A stretch of DNA of 64,000 bases from the NCBI RefSeq assembly GCF_023065955.2, contig NW_026622841.1, positions 16,998,501-17,062,500 of the forward strand. Reading direction: 5' to 3'. The notes under the pieces were generated by a model that saw only the letters and a list, made by a program, of their open reading frames with translations, did not search any database and was not told the DNA's origin. This document shows positions 21,365-32,449 of this stretch, piece after piece (the first letter of the stretch is position 1; each line of letters begins with the position of its first letter). The translations under genes were made by a program, and so were the position numbers. This stretch comes from Ursus arctos (lineage: Eukaryota; Chordata; Mammalia; Carnivora; Ursidae).

Positions 21365-21775
21365 TATGAAACTGTCTTATATTGCGGTGGGAGTGCAAGA
21401 GTCCTCATCACAATATTATTGATAAATTGAAAAAAAAAAAAAAGGAAACAAATCTGTTAAATTACTGTCTACATGTCCGAAAATGATAGCTGCTATTCAA
21501 AAAAGTCTTCCAAAAATCTTTCATAATGTGGGAAAGTAGTAATTTAACATTATTGTTCAATGAAACAAGCTGTATATCATCTTTGTTTTGATAAAAGGAG
21601 ATGTGGAAGATCATATGGTAAATGAAAGACGAGAAAGAAACAACATAATATTTACAGAGTGTTGCTATGTAGTGGTGAATTTTATTCTCTTTACTATGCT
21701 CTACAAATATTTTGGAAAACGCAAATGAACGAGTTAGTTTTATAATGAAGGCACACATCATTTACAGGGAAAATC
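21365..21775 (+). mobile_element. Old LINE-1 3' end
   Basis: Reads as a diverged L1M 3' end: ATTATTGATAAATTG..GGAAACAA, TGCTATTCAAAAAAGTC, AATGAAACAAGCTGTATATCATC, then TCTACAAATATTTTGG and AGTTTTATAATGAAGG. An internal A run (about 15) has expanded near 21430. Confidence 0.6.
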
Positions 21776-21806
21776 AAGAATCAGGTCAACTTTCTTAAAG
21801 ATACGG

Positions 21807-22008
21807 TTTGTTTATTTTTTATTTTTTTTTAAGATTTTATTTATTTAGAGAGCATGAGCAGGGGGAGGGGCAGAGGGGGAGGGAGAGAGAAAATCTCGAG
21901 CAGACTCCATGCTGAGCCCCACTCGGGACTCGATCTCACCGCCCCAATATCAAGACCTGAGTTGAAATCGAGTCTGATGCTCAACAGACTGAGCCAACCA
22001 GGGGCCCC
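21807..22008 (-). mobile_element. Carnivore SINE, first of a three-SINE stack
   Basis: T-rich tail complement, AAGATTTTATTTATTTAGAG, purine-rich body and ..GAGCCAACCAGGGGCCCC. CTTAAAGATACGG on the left (21794) and CTTAAAGATATG on the right (22008) are its target duplication. Confidence 0.93.
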
Positions 22009-22018
22009 TTAAAGATAT

Positions 22019-22212
22019 GTTTGTTTGTTTGTTTGTTTGTTTGTTTGACAGAGAGAAAGAGGGAGAGCACAAGCAGGGGGAGTGGCAGGCAGGGGGGAGA
22101 AGCAGGCTCCCTGCTCAGCAGGGAGCTCGATGCAGGGCTCAGTCCCAGGGTCCTGGGATCATGACCTGAGCCGAAGGCAGACACCTAACCAACTGAACCA
22201 CCCAGGTGCCCC
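22019..22212 (-). mobile_element. Carnivore SINE, second of the stack
   Basis: Starts with about seven GTTT units (complement of an AAAC tail), then GACAGAGAGAAAGAGGG, and ends AACCACCCAGGTGCCCC. AAAGATATGTTT before it and CAAGGTATGTTT after it are the target duplication. Confidence 0.94.
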
Positions 22213-22229
22213 TCAAGGTATGTTTTATT

Positions 22230-22437
22230 GGGGCGCCTGGGTGGCTCAGTTGGTTAAGCATTTGCCTTCAGCTCAGGTCATGATCCCAAGGGTCCTGGGA
22301 TGGAGGCCCAAGTTGGGCTCCCTGCTCAGTGGGGAGATTGCTTCTCCCTCTCCCTCTGCCCCTTCCCCCATTCCTGCTCTTGCTCCCTCTCCCAGGCATG
22401 CTCTCAAATAAACAAATAAAATCTTAAAAAGAAAAAT
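22230..22437 (+). mobile_element. Carnivore SINE, third of the stack
   Basis: Head GGGGCGCCTGGGTGGCTCAG, CT-rich body and AAATAAACAAATAAAATCTT tail. AAGGTATGTTTTATT on the left and AAGATACGTTTTATT on the right are its target duplication. Confidence 0.95.
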
Positions 22438-22936
22438 AAAAGATACGTTTTATTGTTTTATGGTCCCAGGACACTTTCTCTTTCCTCCCTCCTTCCTTTG
22501 TTTTGTTGGGTGTAGCTCTACCCTTCTCGTCCTGGTGTGGCTCTCAGAGCAGGCCCTGCTGCCAGCTAGGGAAGGAGAACTGTGACCAGCCAGTCATGGT
22601 GTGGACAAGGGGCTCAGGCTGAAGCAGCATGGGGCATCCTGGGAGCTTGGTTTGGGCAGGGTAGTGCCCCTGGAAGCTTCTCCCTCACTTGTTTGAAGAA
22701 GGGAAAGCATTCCCTTGGGAGAGGAAAGGTAAGCCCCTCACCTCTGTGGGAGCCCTGCATACCCCACTATCTCCCTGTCATGGGGTCAGGGCCTCTCTTC
22801 CCCCAGCCCCATGGATCAGGGGCGCCTGGGTCCTGGGGTGGGGGAGGTAATGGTGCCCACTGCATAACATCCTCCTAAGCTTGGTCAGCAGGGATCGGGA
22901 GGAATGCTGGCTTTCTTCTCTAGAATGTGAGAATGT
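22438..22936. other. Unique DNA with a bare SINE-head-like 13-mer
   Basis: No gene recognised. GGGGCGCCTGGGT at about 22819-22831 equals the SINE head but nothing SINE-like follows, so it is chance or a tiny remnant. Confidence 0.4.
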
Positions 22937-23366
22937 AATTTCCCTGTGCTATAACAAATCACCGTAAACTCAGTGGCTTAAAATCACAGACATTTATTTT
23001 CTTACAGAACAGGGCTGAGTTCTTTTCTTGAGGCTCTGAAAGAATCTATTTCCTTGTCTTTTCCAGCTTACAAGGCCACCCACATTTCTTGGCTCATGTA
23101 CCCCCATCCCCCCTTGAATGCCAGCAGTATTGTATCTCTTTGATGGGCTTCCATAGTCATATGACCTCAAAGAGAAAAGGTTCTCTTAAGGATCCATGTG
23201 GCCAAATTGGGCCCAGCTAAGTAATCAAGTAAAATATCCCCATCTCAAGGTCTTCATCCTTAATTATACCTGCAAATTCCTTCGTTCATGTTAGGTAAAT
23301 ATTCTCAAGTTCTGGGGATTAGGATGTGAACACCTTTGGGGGACCATTATTCTGCATCCCATAGTG
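22937..23366 (-). mobile_element. MaLR LTR (MLT1 type), near complete
   Basis: Reverse-complement MLT1 landmarks in order: CTATAACAAATCACCGTAAACTCAGTGGC, CAGAACAGGGCTGAG, TTTCCTTGTCTTTTCCAGC, ATATCCCCATCTCAAGGTC, and TTCTGGGGATTAGGATGTG..CACCTTTGGGGGACCATTATTCTGC. Confidence 0.9.
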
Positions 23367-23477
23367 GGTGTACTTGGTACCTTTCTTGGTGTGCAGGTTT
23401 CAGTCTTAGTCATGATTCTAGAACCACAGGAAAAGTTCCACTCAGCATCTCGTCATACCCAATCTCCAAGAGATTTT

Positions 23478-23576
23478 CCAATAAATGGTATCTATTCCAT
23501 GGGGTTGTCATGAGGAATGCATGGCATGATGCCTATTTCCTGGCACGTAATAGGTGCTCAGCAAATGATGCCATCA
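23478..23576 (-). mobile_element. MIR-class SINE fragment
   Basis: GGGGTTGTCATGAGGAATGC..TTTCCTGGCACGTAATAGGTGCTCAGCAAATG is the reverse complement of the MIR 5' half. Confidence 0.65.
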
Positions 23577-23580
23577 TTTC

Positions 23581-23677
23581 TTACACAGAAAGATCATTGG
23601 GGCCAGCTTCATGGGTGTCATCATTGCCAGTTGTCATTCTTACATAGAAAGATCATCAGGGGCAGCTTCATGGGTGT
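23581..23677. repeat. 59-bp-period tandem duplication
   Basis: TTACACAGAAAGATCATTGG..GGCAGCTTCATGGGTGT recurs with a shift of 59 bp (starts 23581 and 23640) and several substitutions. Diverged, so not recent. Confidence 0.85.
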
Positions 23678-24434
23678 GCAGCCTGTCACACAGGCCTACT
23701 GTCAGAAGAGCTCTGCCCTTGGTTTAATGCTCTGCTGTCACCATCTTGAAATTCTTAGTACTTTTTCAACACAACAACTCACGTTTTCATGTTGCGCTGA
23801 GCTCCGTAAATTATAAAGCTGGTCCTGAAGATTACTCATCATTGGAAATCCACTTATAGGCTATTTCCTGAAATTACAGCTCTTGCTGATCTTCTTGTAA
23901 AACTCTTTTCTTGTAAAGCATGGTCTTAGTTCGATTTCCCCAAAAAGAAAAATCCTGAAATAAGGAATTGGGTGCAAAGATTTTATTTGGGAGATAATCT
24001 CAGAAAGCACAATGAGGGAGTAGGGCAGTGAGAGAGCATAGGAGGAAAGCAAATGGCACATTACTGAGAGGGTCACTGGTGGGGCACCTAGGATGCAGTT
24101 CTGCTGAAGAGCCTCTGAGACTCTGGCAACAGATTATCTCAGATTTGTTCTTTCAAGGAAGTGGTGAGGAACCAGGGCTATTTATCCACCCATTCAATCC
24201 CTCAGTGGTTAAGTGTTGTTTCTGAGGAATTAATCCCCCAGCTCTTCTGGTCTGCCCCAGGCTTGCATCTGAATCCCTCAGGCAAAGAAATAGGACTTGA
24301 GATAGGAAACCATTGATGTGTGTGGAAAGTGAGCCCCAAAACATGTTTGGTCCTGGGTGTAGTCTTTCACTTCAGAATACACTGACTGTTGAAATGTCAT
24401 GGTCTGTTGGAAGGAACTCTGAACTAAGAGGTAG
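23678..24434. other. Unclassified; possible old mid-repetitive element at 23930-24350
   Basis: GATTTTATTTGGGAGATAATCTCAGAAAGCACAATGAGGGAGTAGGG reads like a known class of old mammalian repeats that I could not name. No coding signal. Confidence 0.3.
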
Positions 24435-24548
24435 GATATAGCTGGGTCTTAGTTCTGATTCTGCTGCGTGGGCAAGCCGTGTCCTCCATTTCCCTAGGCC
24501 TCTTGCGCCATCTGTGAGAAGTAAGAGTTGGATGGTATCTAAACTCCT
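24435..24548 (-). mobile_element. MIR-class SINE fragment (probable)
   Basis: Reverse-complement MIR 3' region: GGGCAAGCCGTGTCC..TTTCCCTAGGCCTCTTGCGCCATCTGTGAGAAGTAAGAG. Confidence 0.5.
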
Positions 24549-24894
24549 TCTATTCGCAATGTCCTATTCTCAGTTGTCTCTGTAACCAAGAATGTTGGGC
24601 TTGGGGGAGGAAAAATGCCAATCTATCAAATAAGTAACTCATTAAAATAGAAGAGTCTCATTAATTTTTTTTCTGGAGAACTGAATTCTTAAAAATAGGG
24701 AGGCATATTGAATAAGAGAGCAAGAGCAGCTGTTCTGTTTTTCTCTGAGGATAGAATGAAAGGGACTGGACTTATATTGTGCCAAAAGGGATTATTTAAA
24801 TTAGACATTTAAAAAGTTGTGAGACAATGCCACGTGTTACCCAAGGAGATTTTGGAAGCTGCTATCTAGAGAAATGTTTAAAAGAATGTGTTTT
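24549..24894. other. Unique DNA
   Basis: Nothing recognised. Confidence 0.35.
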
Positions 24895-24982
24895 ATTTTT
24901 ATTCGTTAAAGTGTACATATATGTTTCCATCTAGTCTTTTGTATGTACACTATACCTTATCATAAAATGAGAAAAAATAGGT
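24895..24982 (+). mobile_element. LINE-1 3' terminal fragment
   Basis: CGTTAAAGTGTACATATATG..TTTTGTATGTACACTATACCTTATCATAAAATGAGAAAAAA resembles the final segment of an L1 3' UTR with its A-rich end. Confidence 0.5.
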
Positions 24983-26160
24983 CTTTCTAGGAGAAAATGG
25001 CAAACAGGAGGCACATATTTCCACCCCTCTCGCCACCCACCCCACTGTGGCCATGGCAGACATTACTAATCAAGCATTGCTCTCTTCCTGTCTAAGCCCA
25101 AGCAAGGCCTCACAATTTATCTCAACACTGTGATCCAGGCAGCCACTACCAATCAATCACAGTTGGTTAGTGAATAGAAACCTATCTGCCCTCTCAGGTA
25201 GGTCTTCCATGATTCTGGGGTCTCTTGGTTGGTGGTTATGACTATTTCACTTGCCTTCATGGGTGACTCAAAACAATTTGTGCAATATGCTATGAAAATA
25301 TAGTGCTCCTGAGCTTCCTCAAATATGCCAGTCATAATGCTCCTGCCTGGCGGGGAACTTCAGCCCTTAAGAATTATTATCTCTTCTTATCAAAATATGA
25401 ATTCCAGGACCCTGTTCCCAGAAATTTTTATTATTATGGGAAGAGGTCCAGATCCTGCATTTTACCAAGTGATTCCGATGCAACTGATCATTGATTACTC
25501 TCTGGGAGGCATTGTCACGGAAGGAGGGAGGTGAGTCATGGGCTCACGGCTCTGGTTCAGGAACCTGTGCGGGAATTAAATGCGCTATATTGGCATGCTC
25601 AGTTCTGGGTTGTTACTGTTGGGTCCCATCTAGAGTTCTGCTACCAGGCCTGGGCTGGAGTCTGCTTATCATTCTTGCACAGAAACAAGCTATTCCTGGT
25701 TGCTTCCCCAGGCTGTCTCTAGTTGGGATCCAGATCAAATTGAAACTCCTGAAAGCCTCCTATCAAGTTGCTTGATACCAGCTGAATAGGTCAAGAACAT
25801 TGCTCTTAACTGTCTTGTGGCTTTTCTCGTAATTGTCTCGGATATTTCAGACTTGTATCACTGATCTATCCCTGGACTTTTCTTGTACATGGTTTGCCTT
25901 GACTCACACTTGATTTTCTTACAGTTGAGCACCAGTTTCACACATTTTTGAGCTCACTAGCTGTCAGTTTCAGCCTCCTACAAAGTCACATTTACTGATC
26001 ACCTTAACAAAGAAGGTTGAAAACACAGATGATATTCAGAATATTTGACAGCTGGTCAGAGTCAAAATATAGACCAATTATAGACAACCAGCAGAGACCT
26101 CACCAGTCAGAGGGGACTCCAGCTCTAATCAGACAGTGCAGCCCTACAGGTCACACCTCA
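24983..26160. other. 1.2 kb unique DNA
   Basis: No repeat or gene recognised. Overlapping open frames up to 94 codons (25303-25775) are mutually shifted and carry no family signal. Confidence 0.4.
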
Positions 26161-26641
26161 TGTGGTAGGCTGAATAATGGTGACCAGAGATGTCCCTGTC
26201 CTAATCCCCAGAACCTGTGAATGTTACCTTACAGTAAAATGGGATTTTTACAGATGTGATTAAGTTAAGGATCTTGAGATAGATTATCTTGGACTGTCTG
26301 GGTGGGCCCTAAATGTAATCACAGGTGGTATTAAGAGGGACCTGAGGGAGATTTGACCATAGAAGAGAGAAGGCAATGTATCCATGGGGGCAAAATACTG
26401 TGCTGCTGACTTTGAAGATGGAGGAAGGGAACATGACAGGGGATGTGGCCACACTAGAAGCAGAAAAGGCAAGGAGGCAGATTCTCCCCAGAAGGAACCA
26501 GCCCTACCAACACTTTTATTTGAGTCCAGTGAAACTAGTTTTGGACTTCTGACTTCTAGAACTATAAGAAAATCAATGTGTGTTGTTTTAAACCACTAAG
26601 TTTGTGGTCATTCGTTACAGCAGCGATAGGAAATGAATACA
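26161..26641 (+). mobile_element. MaLR LTR (MLT1 type), full length
   Basis: Starts TGTGGTAGGCTGAATAATGG and ends GCAGCGATAGGAAATGAATACA. Between lie AGATGTGATTAAGTTAAGG, GGGTGGGCCCTAAATGTAATCAC, TTTGAAGATGGAGGAAGG and GTGTTGTTTTAAACCACTAAG, all in MLT1 order. About 480 bp. Confidence 0.93.
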
Positions 26642-27177
26642 CCTGGAAATTTCAGTTGGAAAATGGCCCAAGATGTGAGAAGAATTAGCCATTACATATT
26701 CTGGCAAGCCTGGACTGTGGACGTCAGTGTAACATGGAGTCTGGGAGAGGCTGGAACTGAGAGCCTGAGTTCTGCTGGAAAAAGAGAAGGGAGGGCATTG
26801 AGAAGTATTGGGTGGCCAAAGTCAAACCAATGCTGCAGTCGTCCTACACTCATCCTATCTGTAACTGGAATACCCCGCTACACTACGTAGGGTGCAACTG
26901 ATGTACCCAAGTTGGGTGCAAATGTTTGCTTGCCTCCTTTTTTTTGGTAAGGGGAGCACCAAAAGAAGTCAATCTATTCCCTTCCAAGTTTCCCATCCCC
27001 TTCCATAGTGCATCTAGAAATCCTTCTCTGGTCCTTGTTAGAATCTAGCAGTGGTGTCATGGAAAGCTGACTTCATGCTCTCTGAGACTCCCTGTCGGAT
27101 GCTTGGGTGGACTCCCATTGCTAAGAACCTTCTGCGGCTGTTCTCTTGCCTCTTGACTCTGCTTGTTGTGTTCTTCA
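26642..27177. other. Unique DNA
   Basis: Nothing recognised. A T-run at about 26938 is the only simple repeat. Confidence 0.35.
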
Positions 27178-28744
27178 CAGGCATAAGGATAGACATTTAG
27201 ATCAACGGAATAGATTGAGAGACTAGAAATAAACCCTGACATTTATGGTTAACTTATTTTTGACAAGGTCACAAAGACAATTCAATGGAGAAAAAAATAG
27301 TCTTCTCAACAAATGGTCCTGCTATAACTAGATAACCACAAGCAAAAGAATGAATTCTGACACTTATCTCATACCATAGACAAAAATTAAGAATGGACCA
27401 TTGACCTAAATGTAAAAGATAAAGCCATTAAACTCTTAGAAGAAAGCATAGTAGCTTTGTGACCTTAGATTAGGCAGTGGTTTCTTAGATAGGACGCGTA
27501 ATGCATAAGCAATCAAAGAAAAAAATCAATAAACTGGAATGCATCAAAATTAAAAATGTGTGTTTCAAGGGATACTGTCAGGAATGTAAAAAGATAACCT
27601 GCAAAATGGGAGTAAATATTTGCAAATCATATATCTGATAGGAGACTTGTATCAAGAATGTATATATAGAAACCTTTCAACTCAATAAAAAAATAATAAC
27701 CCAATTTAAAAACGGGCAAAAAATTTAAACCAACATTTGTCCAAAAAAGATACACAAATGGCCAATAAGTACATGAAAAGATGCCCAATAGTCATTCGGA
27801 AAATGCAAATAAGACCCACAATTTCACACTCACTAGGATGGATAAAAGAAAAAAGAAAATCAAAAGTGTTGGTGAGGAAGTGGAGAAATCAGAACACTTA
27901 CACATTGATAGTGGGAAAGTAAAATGAAGCCGCCACTACGCAGTTTGGCAGTTCCTCCATTAAATACACAGTTACCATATGATTCTGCAGTTTCACTCCG
28001 AATTATATACCCAAGAGAATGGAAAATGTATACCCACACAAGAACTTGCACATAAACATTCACAGTAGCATTATTTGTGATAGCCAAAAAGGGAAAATAA
28101 CCTGAATGCCCATCAACACGTGAGTAGCTAAACACATTGTGGTATTTCCATACAACAGAAGATCATTGGGTCATCAATACTAATCCATGTTACCACAGAC
28201 TGAATCTCGAAGACATCATACTAACTGAAAGAAGCCAGACACAAAAGGCCATATACTGTATGATTCCATTTATATGAAATGTCCAGAATAGGTAAATTTG
28301 TAGAGATGGAAAGCAGATTAGTGGTTGTCAAGGCCTGTGGGAAGGGGCGATGGGGAGTAACTGTTAATGGGTATGAAATTTGCAGGGGAGAATGATTAAA
28401 AACATCTGTAATTGCATTTTTAAAAAATTTTCATTTATTATTTATTTATAGCATGTGTGCAAGTGGGGGAGGGGCAGAGGGAGAGGTAGAAAGAATCTCA
28501 AGCAAACGCTGGGCTGAGCACGAAGCCTGAACCAGGGCTCGATCTCATGACCCTGAGATCATGACCTGAGCCGAAAACAAGAGTCCCACGCTTAACCAAC
28601 TGAGCCTCCCAGGCATCCCTATGATTGGATAGTTTTGATGAACACATAACTCTGAAAATATTCTGAAGACCAAATTGTATTCCTTGAAAGAATGCATTTT
28701 GTGGTCTATAAAGTTCATCTCAATGTAGCTATTTTAAAAAGAGA
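27178..28744 (+). mobile_element. LINE-1 3' half (late ORF2 to tail), split by a SINE
   Basis: L1 landmarks in order: AGATCAACGGAATAGATTGAG, ACCATTGACCTAAATGTAAAAG, AATGGCCAATAAGTACATGAAAAG, TACCATATGATTCTGCAGTTTC, GCCCATCAACACGTGAG, AAGAAGCCAGACACAAAAGG, then after the SINE CATCTCAATGTAGCTATTTTAAAAA. Frames are broken throughout. Confidence 0.9.
28418..28619 (-). mobile_element. Carnivore SINE inside the L1
   Basis: TTTATTATTTATTTATAGC complement of the tail, purine-rich body, and AACCAACTGAGCCTCCCAGGCATCCCT at the head end. Diverged. Confidence 0.9.
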
Positions 28745-29439
28745 GAGAGAACTTGGTGGTTCAGAGAATTAGGGAAGGGCTGAAGAACCATGGTTAGGGT
28801 AAAAGAGCTAGGACGATAGCCCTAGAACCTGCTACAGAATTGGCCCAGCCTGTCTTGGTCACTGCGTCCTAGAGGATCCTAGAGCTTGCACGCGGCATTG
28901 CCTCGAGTGCCCTCTTGGCCTGGGAAGTCAAACTTGCTGCCATTCAAAGCCTGGGGTGGGGTGTCTAATTGGAAGATGCTAGGCCATGTGCTTATGCTCA
29001 GCTGCAAAGCCGGCTGGAATAGTGAACACCAGTATCTTGCCATCAGATTCGTAAGTGAAGAACCCCCAACCCAAGAGGATGGGTCAGCTGCTAAGCCGCC
29101 AGGAAAGAATAACAAATGAGTCTTCCAGCATCCCATTTAGTTTTCGGCTTTTCCTGAACTTCTGCAGGCTAGAACAAAACAACCTTAATCATAGTTTCTC
29201 TCCTTTCTCTTGATTATGGCTTCCTTGCCCCTCAGCTGTCCCCTGATAGTTGTCTATACCGAGTCTCCATTGGCTGCCAGCCTGCATTTCAGTTGGCATA
29301 ACCAAGACATTAGCTCTTAGGGTTTCATACTGTTCCAGAGCATTTAATTTTAATTGGAAACTATTGAGAACTGAAAAGCTTTTATGATGGAGAAATCTGA
29401 AGAGCATAGTGGAAAAAGAACAGACTTTGAAATAGGTCT
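28745..29439. other. Unique DNA
   Basis: No repeat or gene recognised. Open frames of 77, 85 and 88 codons overlap or lie antisense to one another. Confidence 0.4.
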
Positions 29440-29622
29440 TGAATATGGATTTCAACTCTACTCTCTAATGAGTTTCTTGCTTCCTGAGTCTCAGTTTCTC
29501 CATCTGAAAATGGGGATAATGTTTACCTTCTAGGGTCGGCAGGAGTACTAAAGGGGGTCACATTTGTAAAGTCTACAGCACTCCAGCCAGTACCTGGTAG
29601 ATGCTCAGTGATAAGTGGAAGC
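29440..29622 (-). mobile_element. MIR-class SINE
   Basis: Reverse-complement MIR: TTCCTGAGTCTCAGTTTCTCCATCTG, AAAATGGGGATAATG, GGTCGGCAGGAGTACTAAAG and CCAGTACCTGGTAGATGCTCAGTGATAAG. Confidence 0.75.
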
Positions 29623-30004
29623 CGTCATAGGAGCCCATCGGTGATACTAAGGTATTTTCGAGAACAGTTGTGTGCTTAAATCTGCTTGGTCACTGCCTGA
29701 AGCAGCCACCTGAGGAATGGTTAGGCCCAAGCACGCCTAGCAAAGCTTGGAGACCAGGAGAGAGGAAAGGACATCCAATGTGGTATTGAGGCCATTTCCA
29801 AAGATGGTTATGCTGAGTGTGAAAGCATGTGCATTTCACAGTGGCGCAGAGCTAGGAGTCAACAGGTTCTATCCCAAGAAATGGAGGATTTTGTATATTA
29901 TAAAAATAGAGCTATAAAAATGGTCTTTCAGAGAATAAAAACCTACTAAATGCTCTTAAATTATGTGTTTGTCCATTCAAATACATATATTGAGACCCTG
30001 CATT
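29623..30004. other. Unique DNA
   Basis: Nothing recognised. Confidence 0.35.
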
Positions 30005-30600
30005 GGATGGGGTTGAAGCTACCTTCCCCCTTGCCTCATGTTCCCATGTGGGAGATGCTGGAGTTCAGGACTCATGACACCAATATGGCGCCTTGGCATA
30101 TTGAATATCCCAAGATGAAGGAATTTGAGACATGGCAGGGGCAGGAAGAACTCTCTGACCTTCCTCTGAAGCAGGTCATATGCCTTATATGAGAGGTATC
30201 TTCTCTGTCTATACCTGGAGAAAAGGAACATCCTTATCTCCGAAGACAGGAACACCCAGAAGGAGCTGAGCAGGCCTTGCTGAGTTCCCCCCCATTCACT
30301 ACACTGACCTCATACTCTGTCCTTTCATATTCCACCACGACTGTTCAGTCTTCATCAAGTCTAGCCTCAAAACAGTCAGGCTGAGCTGTTTCTTTGGGTC
30401 TTCATTTCCTTATGAAGGCTCCTACGTCACATAAAATTCATCCTCAGTGAATTTGTACACTGTTCTCCTGTTAATCTTTGTCATTTAAATTTTCAGACCC
30501 AGCCAGGGCTCTGAGAGGGTCAGGAAAACCGTTTCTCCTCCACAGACAACCATTGGTATAACACTCTGACTTCTGGTATCTTTCTGTGCACTTTTCCCCA
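30005..30600 (-). mobile_element. Unassigned LTR-like repeat, copy A
   Basis: The reverse complement aligns along most of its length with 39190-39750. It shares TCATAAGGAAATGAAGACCC exactly, GATTAACAGGAGAA, ATTTTATGTGAC, and ATTCAATATG(C/T)CAAGG(C/T)GCC. The length of roughly 550 bp suits an LTR. The family is not named, and no internal retroviral sequence is adjacent. Confidence 0.7.
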
Positions 30601-30612
30601 GGAGATACACAT

Positions 30613-30613
<1 letters not shown>

Positions 30614-30654
<41 letters not shown>
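30614..30654. repeat. (CA)n microsatellite
   Basis: About 20 uninterrupted CA units, followed to 30712 by a decayed CA/CATA tract. A likely length-polymorphic locus. Confidence 0.97.
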
Positions 30655-30656
<2 letters not shown>

Positions 30657-30837
30657 ACACATACATGCATACACACATGTGCACATACACACATATCTGC
30701 ACATACATGCATAACTGAGAAAGAGACAGACTTGGACTGGGGAGGGGAGCTTTCTCCCTGTGTACCAGGGGGCTTACCTCTCCAGCTGTGGGAGTGAACT
30801 TGGGCTGAGGAGGAGAGGAATTATTATTAAAAAAAGA

Positions 30838-30949
30838 GATTTTTTTACAATTTTTTTTTAAGTAGGCTCTACGCCCAACGTGGTGCTTGAACTCACGATC
30901 TTGAGCTCAATAGTTGCGTGCTCTATTGACTGAGCCAGCCAGGCACTCC
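30838..30949 (-). mobile_element. Short carnivore SINE (old short form)
   Basis: T run, AAGTAGGCTCTACGCCCAACG and ..TATTGACTGAGCCAGCCAGGCACTCCT. It lacks the CT-rich body, like the copies at 9749 and 49011. Confidence 0.85.
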
Positions 30950-32449
30950 TGAGGTGAAGACAAATTATAATGGAAGACTGAGGGGAAAATACAGACTTCC
31001 CCATGGCTGCCTCCAGAGGCCTACTTTCTGGCCAGGCCCCCACTTTCCACCCACAGGCCTCTGTGTGGGACTAAATTCTGTTCTTTCCAGAATGACCTAG
31101 GACTTCCTCTCAGTAGCAGAGACACTTCCCGTCTCCCCGGCCACATTTCTGCTCTGAGAGCAGCGTGCCTCCTGTGCCTTCTCGCCACCGCCATGTCAGC
31201 TTTCAGAGTCTGTCACGCCTGTGGACCCTTCTTCTGGCCCGTCCTTTGGCTCCAGCATCTCAGAGCCCACCTTCCCACGGGATCACAGCCCCTGCTTCCC
31301 ACTAATGCCCTGGAGCCTCCTGGCTACAGTCTATTCCCACTTATTGCTTCCCACAACGTTCTGCCTTGGCAACCCTGATCCTGGGATCTCCCTGTGTCTC
31401 CTCATCCCCCTCCTCTCTAAAGTCCTGGCAGGCAAAACTAGAACAAAGGGACCAAAGGGAAGGGTTAAGAACTCTGGAAGAGAAAAGGAGCCTTTGTTGT
31501 CATCTGCCTTCTTCTCCGGGCTCTGGCCCCTTTGAAGAGCTGTACCCATACACTGTAATGTTAACATTCACCCACTGATCCATAGCACATGGCCTTGCCT
31601 TCCCCACCATCTGTGCGGGAACATAACTGCCTGGCTGCGCATACTGCAGACTGTAAATAAAGCAGTAGTCTCAACTTCTGAGGGAAAACCAAAGCACAGA
31701 AATTATGTTAATTCCATTCCTAACCCATTTACATGCATACATTAATATGAATCATGTTACTGCTCCAGCTGTTTCATTGTTACAAATCATCTTCGTGATA
31801 AAAGCATCAAGTATAAATAACCAAACATCTCCCCTCCCAGCCACACCCTTCCACAACTGCCAACACAATCTTGTTCAACTACAGTAGTAAAAAATCTGGT
31901 GTAGCGATTGGGAGTTTAAAGCCCCCTCCGTCATGATGCAAGTGCCCCGAAACGGATATTAACTGTGATGTGCCAAAGAAAACGTCAGAAATGGCAGACT
32001 ATGGTGTGTGGATGGAGCTGGGGATTATTTTAGAAGAACTTGAATCCCAAGCATTCAAGTTCCTATGCTCATTATGATCAATGCACGTCACATTCTATTG
32101 AGTGTTGGATTTTACATAATTGTTGAGCAGATGGGCTGTAGCCATGATTTCGTGCAAATGTAAATTATCTTCTAAATGAAATGTGCTTGGGAAAGATACA
32201 CCAGGCTCAAATTTCCAAACACAGAGGGAAAAAAACAGCTCACCAAAGTCCCATTATTTACTCAGCTGGTTTTGAATGCAATTCTCCTAGCCAATGTTTT
32301 GAAAAATCTATCCCACAGTCTCAGGAACAGGGAGAGGTAAAGTATGCTGCCTGGGTTCCTCTCTCTTTCCCAGGCCTCAACAGCAAGCCATCTGCAGAGA
32401 CAGAGGAACTTTCCTTTTCCTTGGACATAGTCCAGGGAGGTTAATATTC
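30950..32449. other. 1.5 kb unique DNA, possible conserved noncoding sequence at 31660-32190
   Basis: The first part has overlapping open frames up to 104 codons (31221-31535) without a family. From 31660 the DNA is free of repeats, moderately AT-rich and stop-dense, and contains TAAT-rich stretches. That composition is compatible with conserved regulatory DNA, but conservation cannot be judged from one sequence. Confidence 0.35.

Noticed and set aside
22819..22831. Additional SINE copy
   Set aside because: Only 13 bases of the head are present and nothing SINE-like follows.
30471..30712. Cysteine/valine repeat proteins on the minus strand
   Set aside because: Translation of the CA microsatellite.
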